In this document: piece after piece, positions 51,195 to 59,808 of the stretch
How the letters are laid out: each line of letters begins with the position of its first letter
How positions within the stretch are numbered: the first letter of the stretch is position 1
DNA from: Dyella kyungheensis
GTDB taxonomy: Bacteria > Pseudomonadota > Gammaproteobacteria > Xanthomonadales > Rhodanobacteraceae
Direction: 5' to 3'
Assembly (NCBI RefSeq): GCF_016905005.1
Contig: NZ_JADIKC010000001.1
Location: 558,001 to 622,000 of the forward strand
DNA length: 64,000 nt
Program-made: the position numbers and the translations under genes
Notes under the pieces: model-generated
Told to the model about the DNA's origin: nothing
The model's input: only the letters and a program-made list of their open reading frames with translations
Databases searched by the model: none

Positions 51195-51823
51195 CGCGCG
51201 GAAAACTCATCACGCTCGAAGGCGGCGAAGGCGCCGGCAAGAGCACGCTGCTGGCGGGCCTGCAGAAGCATCTGCTGGCGCAGGGCGTCGCGCTGGTGCA
51301 GACGCGCGAACCCGGCGGCACGCCGCTGGGCGAGGCAGTGCGCGCCATCGTGCTCGATCCCGTGCATCGCGAGATGTGCGCGGAATCGGAATTGCTGCTG
51401 ATGTTCGCCTCGCGCGCGCAGCTGGTGCGCGAATGCGTCGAGCCCGCGCTCGCTGCCGGGCAGTGGGTGTTGTGCGATCGCTTCACCGACGCGAGCTATG
51501 CCTATCAGGGCGGTGGCCGTGGCGTGCCGAACGAGCGCATCGCCACGCTGGAGCAATGGGCTACCGGCGGCCTGACGCCCGATCTCACCTTGCTGCTCGA
51601 TCTTCCCGTGGCCACTGGCCGTGCTCGCGCCGCGGGCCGTGGCGAAGCCGATCGCATCGAAGTGGAAGGCGACACGTTCTTCGAGCGCGTGCGTGCCGCT
51701 TATCGTGCGCGCGCCGCCGCCGAGCCGCAGCGCTTCCGCCTCATCGATGCGACGCTGACACCGCCGGAAGTGCTGGCTGCGGCCATCGATGCCACGCGTC
51801 ATTTGTTCGGAGCGCCGGCATGA
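51191..51823 (+). CDS. tmk: Thymidylate kinase
   Basis: Phosphorylates dTMP to dTDP, 210 residues, cytosolic. P-loop GGEGAGKST (11-19), the DR-x-x-x-x-S motif in CDRFTDASYAYQGGGRG, and REPGGTPLGE are typical. The ATG at 51191 overlaps the mltG stop as ATGA; an ATG two codons earlier (51185) is an equal alternative. The stop overlaps the holB start as ATGA. Confidence 0.95.
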   Translation: MTRGKLITLEGGEGAGKSTLLAGLQKHLLAQGVALVQTREPGGTPLGEAVRAIVLDPVHREMCAESELLLMFASRAQLVRECVEPALAAGQWVLCDRFTDASYAYQGGGRGVPNERIATLEQWATGGLTPDLTLLLDLPVATGRARAAGRGEADRIEVEGDTFFERVRAAYRARAAAEPQRFRLIDATLTPPEVLAAAIDATRHLFGAPA

Positions 51824-52755
51824 GCGCGATGCCCTGGCATGCCGAACACTGGGCACGGCTGCAGGCGCGCCGTGCGCGCGATGCCATGCCGCATGCGCTG
51901 CTCTTGTGCGGGCCCAAGGGCCTGGGCAAGCGCGACTTCATGCGACGCTTCGCCGAAGGTCTGCTGTGCCAGCAGACGCAGGACGGCGAGCCCTGTGGGC
52001 GGTGCCGCAGTTGCCTGTTGTTTGCCGCCGGCACCCATCCGGATTTTGCGACGCTGAGCTTCGGCTTGCGCAAGGACGGCGTGCAGCGCAGCGAGATCGT
52101 GGTCGACCAGATTCGCGATCTCTCCGCACGCCTGGCCATGTCCAGTCAGTTCGGTGGCTGGCAGGTCGTCTGCATCGACCCCGCCGACGCCATGAACGCC
52201 GCGGCGGCCAATGCGCTGCTCAAGACGCTGGAAGAGCCCTCGCAACAGACCTTGCTGTTGCTGGTGGCCGACGCGCCATGGCGGTTGCCGCAGACGATAC
52301 GCAGTCGCTGCCAGCGCATCGAATTTCATCTGCCGCCGCGCGAGGACGCGCTGGCCTGGTTGCAGCAGCAAGGCGTGAAGGATGCGGCTGTTGCGCTCGA
52401 TGCGGCAGGCGGCAATCCCGGCCTGGCGTGTGCGTGGGCACAGGAAGGCGCGTTGGCGCGCCGGCAGGAGGTGCGCAAGGATCTTGGCGCCTTGGCGGCC
52501 GGCCGCGGCGAAGCGATGGAAGTGGCGCGCCGCTGGCTCGACAACGAACCCGAACAACGCCTGTGGTTTGCCGCGCAGGCGGCGGCCGAAGAGATCAAGG
52601 CGCGCGCCATCACGGCGTCCGGCCCGCTGGCCAGCCAGCTCGATGCCGAAGGTCTCGACCAGTGGTACATGGCGGCCAACCGCACGCGCGAATCGTTGCG
52701 CGGTCCGCTGCGTGGCGATCTGTTGTTGCTGGAGTTGCTGGCGCGCTGGCACTGA
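51820..52755 (+). CDS. holB: DNA polymerase III subunit delta' HolB
   Basis: Stator subunit of the clamp loader, 311 residues. The P-loop is degenerate (GPKGLGKRDF), with Arg after the Lys, as expected for delta', which does not hydrolyse ATP. Zinc ligands are Cys50, Cys59, Cys62 and Cys65. The SRC region is TIRSRCQRIEF. It partners the DnaX protein encoded at 31001. Last gene of the overlapping fabF-to-holB block. In many relatives pilZ follows directly; here two other genes intervene. Confidence 0.93.
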   Translation: MSAMPWHAEHWARLQARRARDAMPHALLLCGPKGLGKRDFMRRFAEGLLCQQTQDGEPCGRCRSCLLFAAGTHPDFATLSFGLRKDGVQRSEIVVDQIRDLSARLAMSSQFGGWQVVCIDPADAMNAAAANALLKTLEEPSQQTLLLLVADAPWRLPQTIRSRCQRIEFHLPPREDALAWLQQQGVKDAAVALDAAGGNPGLACAWAQEGALARRQEVRKDLGALAAGRGEAMEVARRWLDNEPEQRLWFAAQAAAEEIKARAITASGPLASQLDAEGLDQWYMAANRTRESLRGPLRGDLLLLELLARWH

Positions 52756-52838
52756 GAAAACTCTGACAACGAAAGCCACGGCATGGCGTTTTACTTGGCG
52801 GAAAGCCCACTGACAGGCCCTCTGCCTACGCTGCCCCG

Positions 52839-54461
52839 ATGAAGTTTGCTTCCCAACGCCATCTCTCCATTTGGCCGTGGATATCGCTTCTGTTCCTGCT
52901 GGTCCTGCGACTGGCATGGCTCAATGCGTACACGCTCAATTCGGACGAAGCCCAACACGCGCACGTTGCCTGGGCGTGGACGCAGGGGCTGCTGCCTTAT
53001 CGCGATGTGTTCGACAACCACGGCCCGCTGTTCAGTTGGCTGCATTCGCCGTTGCTGAAGTGGCTGGACAACCGTCCCGATGTGCTGACCTGGCTGCGCC
53101 TGGCGATGCAGTTCTGGTACGTCATCGCCCTGGGTTCGGCGGGCTGGATGGCGCAGCGCCTCTACGGATGGCGAGTGGCCGCGGTGGTGGTGCTGGTGGC
53201 CGGTTTGTTCCCGCGTTTCTTCGTGGTCAGCGGACAGTTCCGCACCGACGACATGTGGATGGCGATGTGGCTGCTGGGTCTGGCCTTCGTGGCGGGAACG
53301 CCGCCGCGCCTTTGGCGCTACTTCGTGGCCGGCCTAGCCATGGGCTGCGCGCTGGCCGTATCGCAAAAGACGCTGGTGTTGCTGGTCACCACGGTGGTCG
53401 CTGCCGGGGTGGTTCGCTTGTTGCGTCCATCCGATGCACCGCGTGCCGGTGTGCACTGCTGGATGGCTGCATTGCTGGGCGTGCTGGTGGTGCCCGGCAT
53501 TTTCCTCGTCTGGCTGGGCGCGCATGGTCTGCTGCAGGACGCCTGGTACGCACTGGCGCAGTACAACGTCGGCGGCGCCAACAAGCGTCATGCGGCGCAG
53601 CAGGGCCTGTGGTTTCTGATTCTTGCGGCCGTGCTGATCGTCATCTGCATACGCGAGGCGCGCCAGCGTTCGGAAGGCGGCTTCGACTGGACCGTGTTCT
53701 TCGCCCTGCAGGGCGGCTTGTACCTGCTGCTGATCTGGTTCATCTGGCCGCTCATCACGCGGCAGGATTTTCTTCCGGTAGTGCCCACGCTGGTGATTGC
53801 CGCGGCGGGTTGGGCGGCGACCTGGCAATGGTTGGGTTCGCGCCCGCGACTGCGCGGCGTCTTGCTGATCGCGTTTCTGGTGGCGGAGCTGGCGGCGGTC
53901 TTCGCCGAATCGCCGCCGTGGCAGGATGCCCTTGCCGAACAGCGCAATGAACTGTCGAGCGTGCTGCGTTATACGAACGAAACCGACACGGTGATGGACC
54001 CCAAGGGCGACACGATTTTCCGCAACCGCCCGTACTATCCGGTGCTGGAAAGCCTGGCCATGCGACGCCTGCGTCGCGGGCAGATGGCCGACACCATCGT
54101 CGACGACCTGGTCAACCATCGGACCATGCTGGTGGTCCTGCGTCGCCTGCCGCCGTCGAGCGCCCGCTTCGTGATGCTCAATTATGTGCAGGCCGGGGGA
54201 GACATCTGGATCGCGGGACGTATGCTTCCCGATCACCAGCTCAGCCAGACGATGGAAGTGAATGTACCCGGAGACTATGTCGTGACCGATGGACACCAGC
54301 GCCTCAGCGGCAGCCTCGACGGCGCGCCGGCGGCGGATCACTGGTTGCTGACCCGTGGCACGCACCACCTGGTGCTGAGCGGGGGCACACCGGTGGCCCT
54401 GGTGTGGTCGCAGGCCTTCGATCGTGGCTGGCGTCCGGCGCCTCCTGTCACGGGAGGCTGA
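52839..54461 (+). CDS. Polytopic glycosyltransferase, GT-C / family 39-like
   Basis: A 540-residue membrane protein with about ten N-terminal helices (about 12-365) and a soluble C-terminal domain (about 375-540). The first loop carries LNSDEAQHAHVAWAWTQG with the acidic D-E pair of lipid-linked sugar transferases, then PYRDVFDNHGPLFSWLHSPL. It should use a polyprenyl-phosphate sugar on the periplasmic side. The acceptor is unknown. It is followed after 1 bp by a PIG-L deacetylase, suggesting a two-gene glycan-modifying unit. It is not closely similar to the ArnT-like protein at 39342. Confidence 0.8.
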   Translation: MKFASQRHLSIWPWISLLFLLVLRLAWLNAYTLNSDEAQHAHVAWAWTQGLLPYRDVFDNHGPLFSWLHSPLLKWLDNRPDVLTWLRLAMQFWYVIALGSAGWMAQRLYGWRVAAVVVLVAGLFPRFFVVSGQFRTDDMWMAMWLLGLAFVAGTPPRLWRYFVAGLAMGCALAVSQKTLVLLVTTVVAAGVVRLLRPSDAPRAGVHCWMAALLGVLVVPGIFLVWLGAHGLLQDAWYALAQYNVGGANKRHAAQQGLWFLILAAVLIVICIREARQRSEGGFDWTVFFALQGGLYLLLIWFIWPLITRQDFLPVVPTLVIAAAGWAATWQWLGSRPRLRGVLLIAFLVAELAAVFAESPPWQDALAEQRNELSSVLRYTNETDTVMDPKGDTIFRNRPYYPVLESLAMRRLRRGQMADTIVDDLVNHRTMLVVLRRLPPSSARFVMLNYVQAGGDIWIAGRMLPDHQLSQTMEVNVPGDYVVTDGHQRLSGSLDGAPAADHWLLTRGTHHLVLSGGTPVALVWSQAFDRGWRPAPPVTGG

Positions 54462-54462
54462 G

Positions 54463-55392
54463 ATGTCGCTGAGTCTGAACGCCGGCACGCGCCTGCTGGT
54501 GGTCGCGCCGCACCCGGATGACGAATCGATCGCCACCGGCGAGCTGATCCAGCAGGTGCGCCAAGCCGGCGGCGAGGTGCGGATCCTGCTGCTCACCAAC
54601 GGCGACAACAATCCCTGGCCGCAGCGCTGGGTCGAGCGGCGGATACGGATCGGCGAGGACGATCGCCGCCGCTGGGGCGAACGGCGCCGCAGCGAGGTGG
54701 CCCGCGCCCTGGCCCAACTCGGGGTGGATGCCCAGGCGCTGCAGCCGCAGGGCTGGCCCGACATGGGCATCACCAGCCGGGTGTGCGATGCGCTGGGCGC
54801 CAGCGTGGCCGTCATCACCGAGTGCCTGGAGGCGTTTCGCCCCACCCTGGTGGCCTTGCCCTCGCTGGGCGACCGTCATCCCGATCACGGTGCCGCCCAC
54901 GTGCTGACCCGGTTGGGCGTGGCCCGCTGGCAGGGCGAGGCGCCGCGCATGCTGGCCTATCTCGTCCATGGTCGCGAGCCGGCGGCGACCGGCCGCGTGA
55001 AGCTCGACTCCTCGGTGGGGCTGCATATGAACAAGATGGCGGCACTGGCCTGCCATCAGAGCCAGATGGCCTTGAGCGGCAAGCGCATGCGCCGCCTGGC
55101 CGATCGGGGCGAACGCTACCAATGGGTGCGGCGAACGCCGAGCGGGGCCGACTCGGCCGTGCTGCCCTGGCAACCGCCGCCGTATCTCCAGCGCTGGCTG
55201 CGGCTGACCCTGGTCGATCAGCAGGGCGTCCGCGAATGGCCCTGGCGCCAGGCGCCGCTGGCGATGGACGGGCAGGGGCGTCACGTGCTGCATGGGCTGG
55301 ACCCGGCGGCCACCGGTCCGCGCTTCCTCAAGCTGCACATGAACCTGCCGTCGCCGTGGATCTTCGATCGCTGGGGTTGGTGCGAGCTTTAA
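54463..55392 (+). CDS. PIG-L family deacetylase
   Basis: A 309-residue zinc-dependent N-acetylglucosaminyl deacetylase-like protein. The metal motif PHPDDE is at 16-21 and the second motif RHPDHGAAH at about 142-150. It is longer than the plain domain (about 200 residues), with a C-terminal region of about 90 residues rich in Trp and Pro of unknown role. No signal peptide, so the substrate is cytosolic, perhaps a lipid-linked or nucleotide-linked sugar. The start at 54463 is 1 bp after the glycosyltransferase stop and is preceded by GGGAGG. Probably co-translated with it. Confidence 0.85.
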   Translation: MSLSLNAGTRLLVVAPHPDDESIATGELIQQVRQAGGEVRILLLTNGDNNPWPQRWVERRIRIGEDDRRRWGERRRSEVARALAQLGVDAQALQPQGWPDMGITSRVCDALGASVAVITECLEAFRPTLVALPSLGDRHPDHGAAHVLTRLGVARWQGEAPRMLAYLVHGREPAATGRVKLDSSVGLHMNKMAALACHQSQMALSGKRMRRLADRGERYQWVRRTPSGADSAVLPWQPPPYLQRWLRLTLVDQQGVREWPWRQAPLAMDGQGRHVLHGLDPAATGPRFLKLHMNLPSPWIFDRWGWCEL

Positions 55393-55704
55393 GGGCCTGG
55401 GTCGCCTGGGTAATTGTTTCCCCTCAGCGTCATTCCGGCGCAGGCCGGAATCCAGTGGCCTCGGTGCCAGGCTTTCGCAAAACCTCACCAGAGCAGGTTC
55501 TGCCAACGCGACCACCTGACGTGTTCGCCACTGGATTCCGGCCTGCGCCGGAATGACGCTGAGGGGTTGGGTGGCGCCAGGCAAGAATTGGACTCCAGGC
55601 GCCATACCCCGTCACATTCCCTCGACATCTCGCTTGTGACAAAGCCCGGCCGCTCGCTACGATGCGGCCAAGGGGCGCTGCATCAGTGGCGTACAGGAGC
55701 ACGC
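55393..55704 (+). promoter_or_regulatory. Interval before pilZ: repeat plus pilZ promoter
   Basis: A 312 bp gap without a gene. It holds the family A repeat at 55429-55557. After it is a likely sigma-70 promoter: -35 TTGTGA (55634-55639), an 18 bp spacer and -10 TACGAT (55658-55663). GGAG just before the 55705 ATG is the ribosome site. The promoter suggests pilZ is expressed apart from the genes upstream. Confidence 0.6.
55429..55557. repeat. Palindromic repeat pair, family A, copy 3
   Basis: Arms 55429-55458 and 55528-55557 are perfect 30 nt inverted repeats with the core ATTCCGGCGCAGGCCGGAAT. This is the best-preserved of the three family A copies (also 2958-3080 and 44009-44128). Confidence 0.92.
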
Positions 55705-56061
55705 ATGAATCCGGCCATTGCCGCCCGCCAGGGCATCATTTCGTTGAAGATCAAGGACACGGCGTCGCTCTACAACGCCTATATGCCTTATCTGAAGAAC
55801 GGTGGCCTGTTCGCGCCCACGGCCCAGAAGTACGCGCTGGGCGACGAAGTGGTGCTGCTGATCAACCTGACCGACGAAGGCGAGCGCCTGTCCGTGGCCG
55901 GCAAGGTGGTCTGGGTGACGCCGATCGGCGCGCAGGGCAATCGCACGGCCGGTATCGGCGTGCAGTTCAACGAGTCGACCGACGGCGAAGTGGCCCGCAC
56001 CCGCATCGAGAACATTCTGGCTGGCCTGACCGGATCAGAGCGTCCTACCCACACCATGTAA
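55705..56061 (+). CDS. pilZ: PilZ domain type IV pilus biogenesis protein
   Basis: A 118-residue PilZ-domain protein. The sequence (IISLKIKDTASLYNAYMPYL, then NGGLFAPTAQKYALGDEV and VVWVTPIGAQGNRTAGIGVQ) matches the type IV pilus PilZ of xanthomonads and Pseudomonas. These lack the RxxxR part of the c-di-GMP-binding motif and work in pilus assembly with PilB and FimX. No RxxxR is visible here before the DGLFAP-like turn. Usually adjacent to holB; here separated by 2.9 kb. Confidence 0.9.
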   Translation: MNPAIAARQGIISLKIKDTASLYNAYMPYLKNGGLFAPTAQKYALGDEVVLLINLTDEGERLSVAGKVVWVTPIGAQGNRTAGIGVQFNESTDGEVARTRIENILAGLTGSERPTHTM

Positions 56062-56144
56062 GACCTTGGTCGCAATGCCTTGCGGCCTAGCCCACGCGGG
56101 TTCACTGAAGCCCTGCAAATCGCCTACCAAATAGCCGTCAAGGC

Positions 56145-56172
56145 TTGTTGTTGTTAAGCGCACTGATACAAT
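56145..56172 (+). promoter_or_regulatory. Candidate sigma-70 promoter of the nuo operon
   Basis: -35 TTGTTG (56145-56150), a 16 bp spacer and -10 TACAAT (56167-56172), about 170 bp before nuoA. Good match by eye; no competing element in the gap. Confidence 0.6.
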
Positions 56173-56343
56173 GTCGCGATCCCTCGATTCAGATCGAGGG
56201 AAGTCGGACGCTCGCTGCCCCCAATGCACGTGATCGTGGCGCCTAGCCCTTGGCCCTCGCGGGTCATGCCGAACCCAAGTTCCGCGGACCGTTTCCCCGA
56301 CGGTCACTGATGCGCCAATGAAGGCGCGGAGGTACGTTTCATC
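56173..56343 (+). promoter_or_regulatory. Structured nuo leader region
   Basis: If transcription starts near 56179, the leader is about 165 nt. It contains hairpins CCCTCGAT-TCAG-ATCGAGGG (56181-56200), GACCGT/ACGGTC (about 56289-56307) and GCGCC/GGCGC (about 56312-56327), ending with a GGAGG ribosome site before the nuoA GTG. A regulatory role is possible but unproven; it matches no riboswitch I know. Confidence 0.4.
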
Positions 56344-56700
56344 GTGCTTGCCCAATACTGGCCCATTCTGCTCTTCATCGGCGTAGCAGCCGGCTTAGGC
56401 GTGGTGCTTCTGGTCATCGGCCTGCTGGCCGGCCCGCGTCGCCCCGAGTCCGAGAAGCTCTCGCCGTACGAGTGCGGCTTCGAGGCCTTCGAAGACGCGC
56501 GCATGCGTTTCGACGTGCGCTATTACCTGTTGGCGATCCTGTTCATCATCTTCGACCTGGAAATTGCGTTTCTGTTTCCGTGGGCCGTGGTGTTCACCAA
56601 GATCGGCCTGATTGCCCTGGTCGAGATGGCGCTGTTCCTGCTGCTGCTGGTCATCGGCTTTGCTTACGTGTGGAAGAAGGGAGCACTGGAATGGGAGTGA
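56344..56700 (+). CDS. nuoA: NADH-quinone oxidoreductase subunit A
   Basis: Membrane subunit of complex I, 118 residues with three helices, GTG start. The loop [20 protein letters not shown] contains the conserved ECG of Nuo[21 protein letters not shown] is the second helix signature. It overlaps nuoB by 10 nt. First gene of the nuo operon, behind a long leader. Confidence 0.96.
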   Translation: MLAQYWPILLFIGVAAGLGVVLLVIGLLAGPRRPESEKLSPYECGFEAFEDARMRFDVRYYLLAILFIIFDLEIAFLFPWAVVFTKIGLIALVEMALFLLLLVIGFAYVWKKGALEWE

Positions 56701-57248
56701 TCTCGTCGCTCGACCGGGTGATGCACAACCCGCAGCCGTTGAACCTGGTGGACGACATCCTGCGTCCGGCCGAGGACAACCCCGTCATGCAGCGCGGCTT
56801 CGCCACCACCAGCGTCGATGCGCTGATGAACTGGGCGCGCACCGGTTCGATGTGGCCGATGACCTTTGGTCTGGCCTGCTGCGCCGTGGAAATGATGCAT
56901 GCCGGCGCCGCGCGCCTGGACCTGGACCGCTACGGCGTGGTGTTCCGCCCCAGTCCGCGCCAGTCCGACGTGATGATCGTGGCCGGTACGCTGGTCAACA
57001 AGATGGCCCCGGCGTTGCGCAAGGTCTACGACCAGATGCCCGACCCGAAGTGGGTGATCTCGATGGGTAGCTGCGCCAACGGCGGCGGCTACTACCACTA
57101 CTCGTATTCGGTGGTGCGTGGCTGCGATCGCATCGTGCCGGTGGACATCTACGTGCCGGGCTGCCCGCCCACGGCCGAAGCGCTGATCCACGGCATTCTG
57201 CAGTTGCAGAAGAAGATCCGCCGCACCAACACCATCGCGCGTTCCTGA
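56691..57248 (+). CDS. nuoB: NADH-quinone oxidoreductase subunit B
   Basis: Peripheral subunit carrying the N2 4Fe-4S cluster that passes electrons to quinone, 185 residues. Cluster ligands lie in [12 protein letters not shown] (paired Cys), [14 protein letters not shown] and [11 protein letters not shown]. The start at 56691 is inside the nuoA end. Followed by nuoC after 17 bp. Confidence 0.97.
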   Translation: MGVISSLDRVMHNPQPLNLVDDILRPAEDNPVMQRGFATTSVDALMNWARTGSMWPMTFGLACCAVEMMHAGAARLDLDRYGVVFRPSPRQSDVMIVAGTLVNKMAPALRKVYDQMPDPKWVISMGSCANGGGYYHYSYSVVRGCDRIVPVDIYVPGCPPTAEALIHGILQLQKKIRRTNTIARS

Positions 57249-57265
57249 CAAAGGCGCAGCAGAGC

Positions 57266-57994
57266 ATGACTGATACCTCTTTCAACTCGCTGGCCGAGCG
57301 TCTGGCCGCGCGATTCGGCGAGATGCTGACGATCAGCGTCGTCCGCAACGAAGTCACGGCCGAAGTGGCCGCCGCCGACCTGCTCGCGGTGGCCGCCGCG
57401 CTGCGTGACGAAGCACCGTTCCGATTCGGTGTGCCGATCGACATCTGCGGCATTGACTACCTCGGCTACGGCCAGACCGAGTGGGACACCGAAACCGTCT
57501 CCGGGACCGGCTTCTCGCGTGGCGTGGAAGGCGAGGCGATGGGTCGCTTCAACTGGGCTGACCGTCCGCACGCCGATGCGTCGCCGCGCCGCTTCGCTTC
57601 GATCGTTCACCTGCTGTCGCTGGAGCACAACCAGCGCCTGCGCCTGCGCGTGTTCTGCGACGACGACACGCTGCCGATCGTGCCTTCGCTGACCGGCATC
57701 TGGCCGGGCGTGAACTGGTTCGAGCGCGAGGCGTTCGACTTGTACGGCATCATCTACGACGGTCACCCGGACCTGCGCCGCATCCTCACCGACTACGGCT
57801 TCGTGGGTCATCCGTTCCGCAAGGACTTCCCGCTGATCGGCAACGTCGAAGTGCGCTACGACCCCGAGCAGAAGCGCGTGGTGTACGAACCCGTGTCGAT
57901 CGAGCCGCGCGTGCTGGTGCCGCGCGTCATCCGCGACGACGCCGACCTGCTGCAGGCGAAGGCCGAAGCGGCCGATAACTGGCGGAATAACTGA
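57266..57994 (+). CDS. nuoC: NADH-quinone oxidoreductase subunit C
   Basis: Hydrophilic connecting subunit of complex I, 242 residues. The 30-kDa family core is ERVAFDLYG-like here as [20 protein letters not shown], followed by [19 protein letters not shown] and a C-terminal tail. NuoC and NuoD are separate genes, not fused as in E. coli. Confidence 0.96.
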   Translation: MTDTSFNSLAERLAARFGEMLTISVVRNEVTAEVAAADLLAVAAALRDEAPFRFGVPIDICGIDYLGYGQTEWDTETVSGTGFSRGVEGEAMGRFNWADRPHADASPRRFASIVHLLSLEHNQRLRLRVFCDDDTLPIVPSLTGIWPGVNWFEREAFDLYGIIYDGHPDLRRILTDYGFVGHPFRKDFPLIGNVEVRYDPEQKRVVYEPVSIEPRVLVPRVIRDDADLLQAKAEAADNWRNN

Positions 57995-57996
57995 TC

Positions 57997-59250
57997 ATGC
58001 AAGAGATCCGCAATTACACGATGAACTTCGGCCCGCAGCATCCCGCTGCGCACGGCGTGCTGCGCCTGGTGCTGGAGATGGACGGCGAGACCATCGTCCG
58101 CGCCGATCCGCATATCGGCCTGCTTCATCGCGGTACCGAAAAGCTGGCCGAGTCCAAGCCGTTCAATCAGTCGATCGGCTACATGGACCGTCTCGACTAC
58201 GTGTCGATGATGTGCAACGAGCACGCCTACGTGCGTTCCATCGAGACCCTGCTGGGGATCGAGGTGCCGGAGCGTGCGCAGTACATCCGCACCATGTTCG
58301 ACGAGATCACCCGCATCCTCAATCACCTGATGTGGATCGGCTCCAACGCGCTCGACCTGGGCGCGATGGCGGTGTTCCTGTACGCGTTCCGCGAGCGCGA
58401 GGAACTGATGGACGTCTACGAGGCGGTATCGGGCGCGCGCATGCACGCCACGTATTACCGTCCGGGCGGCGTCTACCGTGACCTCCCGGATCACATGTCG
58501 CAGTACCGCGAGTCGCCCTGGCACAAGGGCAAGGACCTCAAGCGCCTGAATTCCTGGCGCGAAGGTTCCATGCTCGACTACCTGGAAGCGTTCAGCAGCG
58601 ACTTCCCGACCAAGGTCGACGAGTACGAAGAACTGCTCACCAACAACCGTATCTGGAAGCAGCGCACCGTCGGCATCGGCGTGATTCCGCCGGAAAAGGC
58701 CCAGGCCTGGGGCATGACCGGCGTGATGCTGCGCGGCTCGGGCGTCGAGTGGGACCTGCGCAAGAAGCAGCCGTACGCCAAGTACGCCGAGGTGGATTTC
58801 GACATCCCGGTGGGCGTGGGCGGCGACTGCTACGACCGTTACCTGGTGCGCGTGGAAGAAATGCGCCAGTCCAACCGCATCATCCAGCAATGCGTGAAAT
58901 GGCTGAAGGCCAACCCCGGCCCGGTCATCGTGCAGAACTACAAGGTCGCTCCGCCTCATCGCGAAACGATGAAAGAGGACATGGAAGCGCTGATCCACCA
59001 CTTCAAGCTGTTCACCGAAGGCTACGGCGTGCCGGCAGGCGAGACGTACGCAGCGGTGGAAGCGCCGAAGGGCGAGTTCGGCTGCTACCTGGTCTCCGAC
59101 GGCGCCAACAAGCCGTTCCGCGTGCATTTGCGCGCACCGGGTTTTGCCCACCTGTCCTCGATGGATGCCATCGTGCGCGGCCACATGCTGGCTGACGTGG
59201 TGGCGATGATCGGTACTTATGACCTCGTGTTCGGCGAAGTCGATCGCTGA
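57997..59250 (+). CDS. nuoD: NADH-quinone oxidoreductase subunit D
   Basis: The 49-kDa subunit lining the quinone site, 417 residues. The start [20 protein letters not shown] has the conserved HPAAHG quinone-site His; [12 protein letters not shown] and [11 protein letters not shown] follow; the C-terminus ends [10 protein letters not shown], the universal NuoD ending. It begins 2 bp after nuoC. Confidence 0.97.
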   Translation: MQEIRNYTMNFGPQHPAAHGVLRLVLEMDGETIVRADPHIGLLHRGTEKLAESKPFNQSIGYMDRLDYVSMMCNEHAYVRSIETLLGIEVPERAQYIRTMFDEITRILNHLMWIGSNALDLGAMAVFLYAFREREELMDVYEAVSGARMHATYYRPGGVYRDLPDHMSQYRESPWHKGKDLKRLNSWREGSMLDYLEAFSSDFPTKVDEYEELLTNNRIWKQRTVGIGVIPPEKAQAWGMTGVMLRGSGVEWDLRKKQPYAKYAEVDFDIPVGVGGDCYDRYLVRVEEMRQSNRIIQQCVKWLKANPGPVIVQNYKVAPPHRETMKEDMEALIHHFKLFTEGYGVPAGETYAAVEAPKGEFGCYLVSDGANKPFRVHLRAPGFAHLSSMDAIVRGHMLADVVAMIGTYDLVFGEVDR

Positions 59251-59268
59251 GCCCACGGGAGCCACTAC

Positions 59269-59796
59269 ATGAAAGCCACCGGAAATTACGAGCAGGTCAA
59301 GAACGTCGACCCGCTCGTCGTACTCAACGAACACACTCGTCATCACATCGAGGAGTGGGTTGCCCGTTTTCCGCCGGACCGCAAGCGGTCGGCGCTGATC
59401 CAGGCGCTGTTTGCCGCGCAGGAGCAGAACCAGGGCTTCCTCACCGATGAGCTGATCACCGCCGTTGCCAAGTACCTCGACCTGCCCGCGGTGTGGGCGT
59501 ACGAGGTGGCCAGCTTCTATTCGATGCTCGAGACGAAGCCGGTCGGCCGCAACAACGTCGCGATCTGCACCAACGTCTCGTGTTGGCTCAATGGCGCGGA
59601 CGACCTGGTGAAGCATTGCGAGCAGAAACTCGGCATCAAGCTGGGCGAAAGCACCGCCGATGGCCGCGTGTATCTGAAGCGCGAAGAAGAATGCATCGCC
59701 GCCTGCGCCAGCGCGCCGGCGATGACCGTCAATGGTCACTACCACGAGCGACTCTCGATCCAGAAGATCGATGAAATCCTCGATGGTTTGAAATAA
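59269..59796 (+). CDS. nuoE: NADH-quinone oxidoreductase subunit E
   Basis: The 24-kDa subunit with a 2Fe-2S cluster (N1a), 175 residues, thioredoxin-like C-terminal domain. Cluster ligands are the two Cys of ICTNVSCWLNGAD and the two of EECIAACASAPAM. FLTDELITAVAKYLDLP is the N-terminal helical signature. It follows nuoD by 18 bp. Confidence 0.96.
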   Translation: MKATGNYEQVKNVDPLVVLNEHTRHHIEEWVARFPPDRKRSALIQALFAAQEQNQGFLTDELITAVAKYLDLPAVWAYEVASFYSMLETKPVGRNNVAICTNVSCWLNGADDLVKHCEQKLGIKLGESTADGRVYLKREEECIAACASAPAMTVNGHYHERLSIQKIDEILDGLK

Positions 59797-59808
59797 GGGC
59801 TGGGCGCA

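Noticed and set aside
51820-52755. holB as a damaged ATPase because of its degenerate P-loop
   Set aside because: Delta' subunits normally have a non-functional P-loop; zinc ligands and SRC region are intact.
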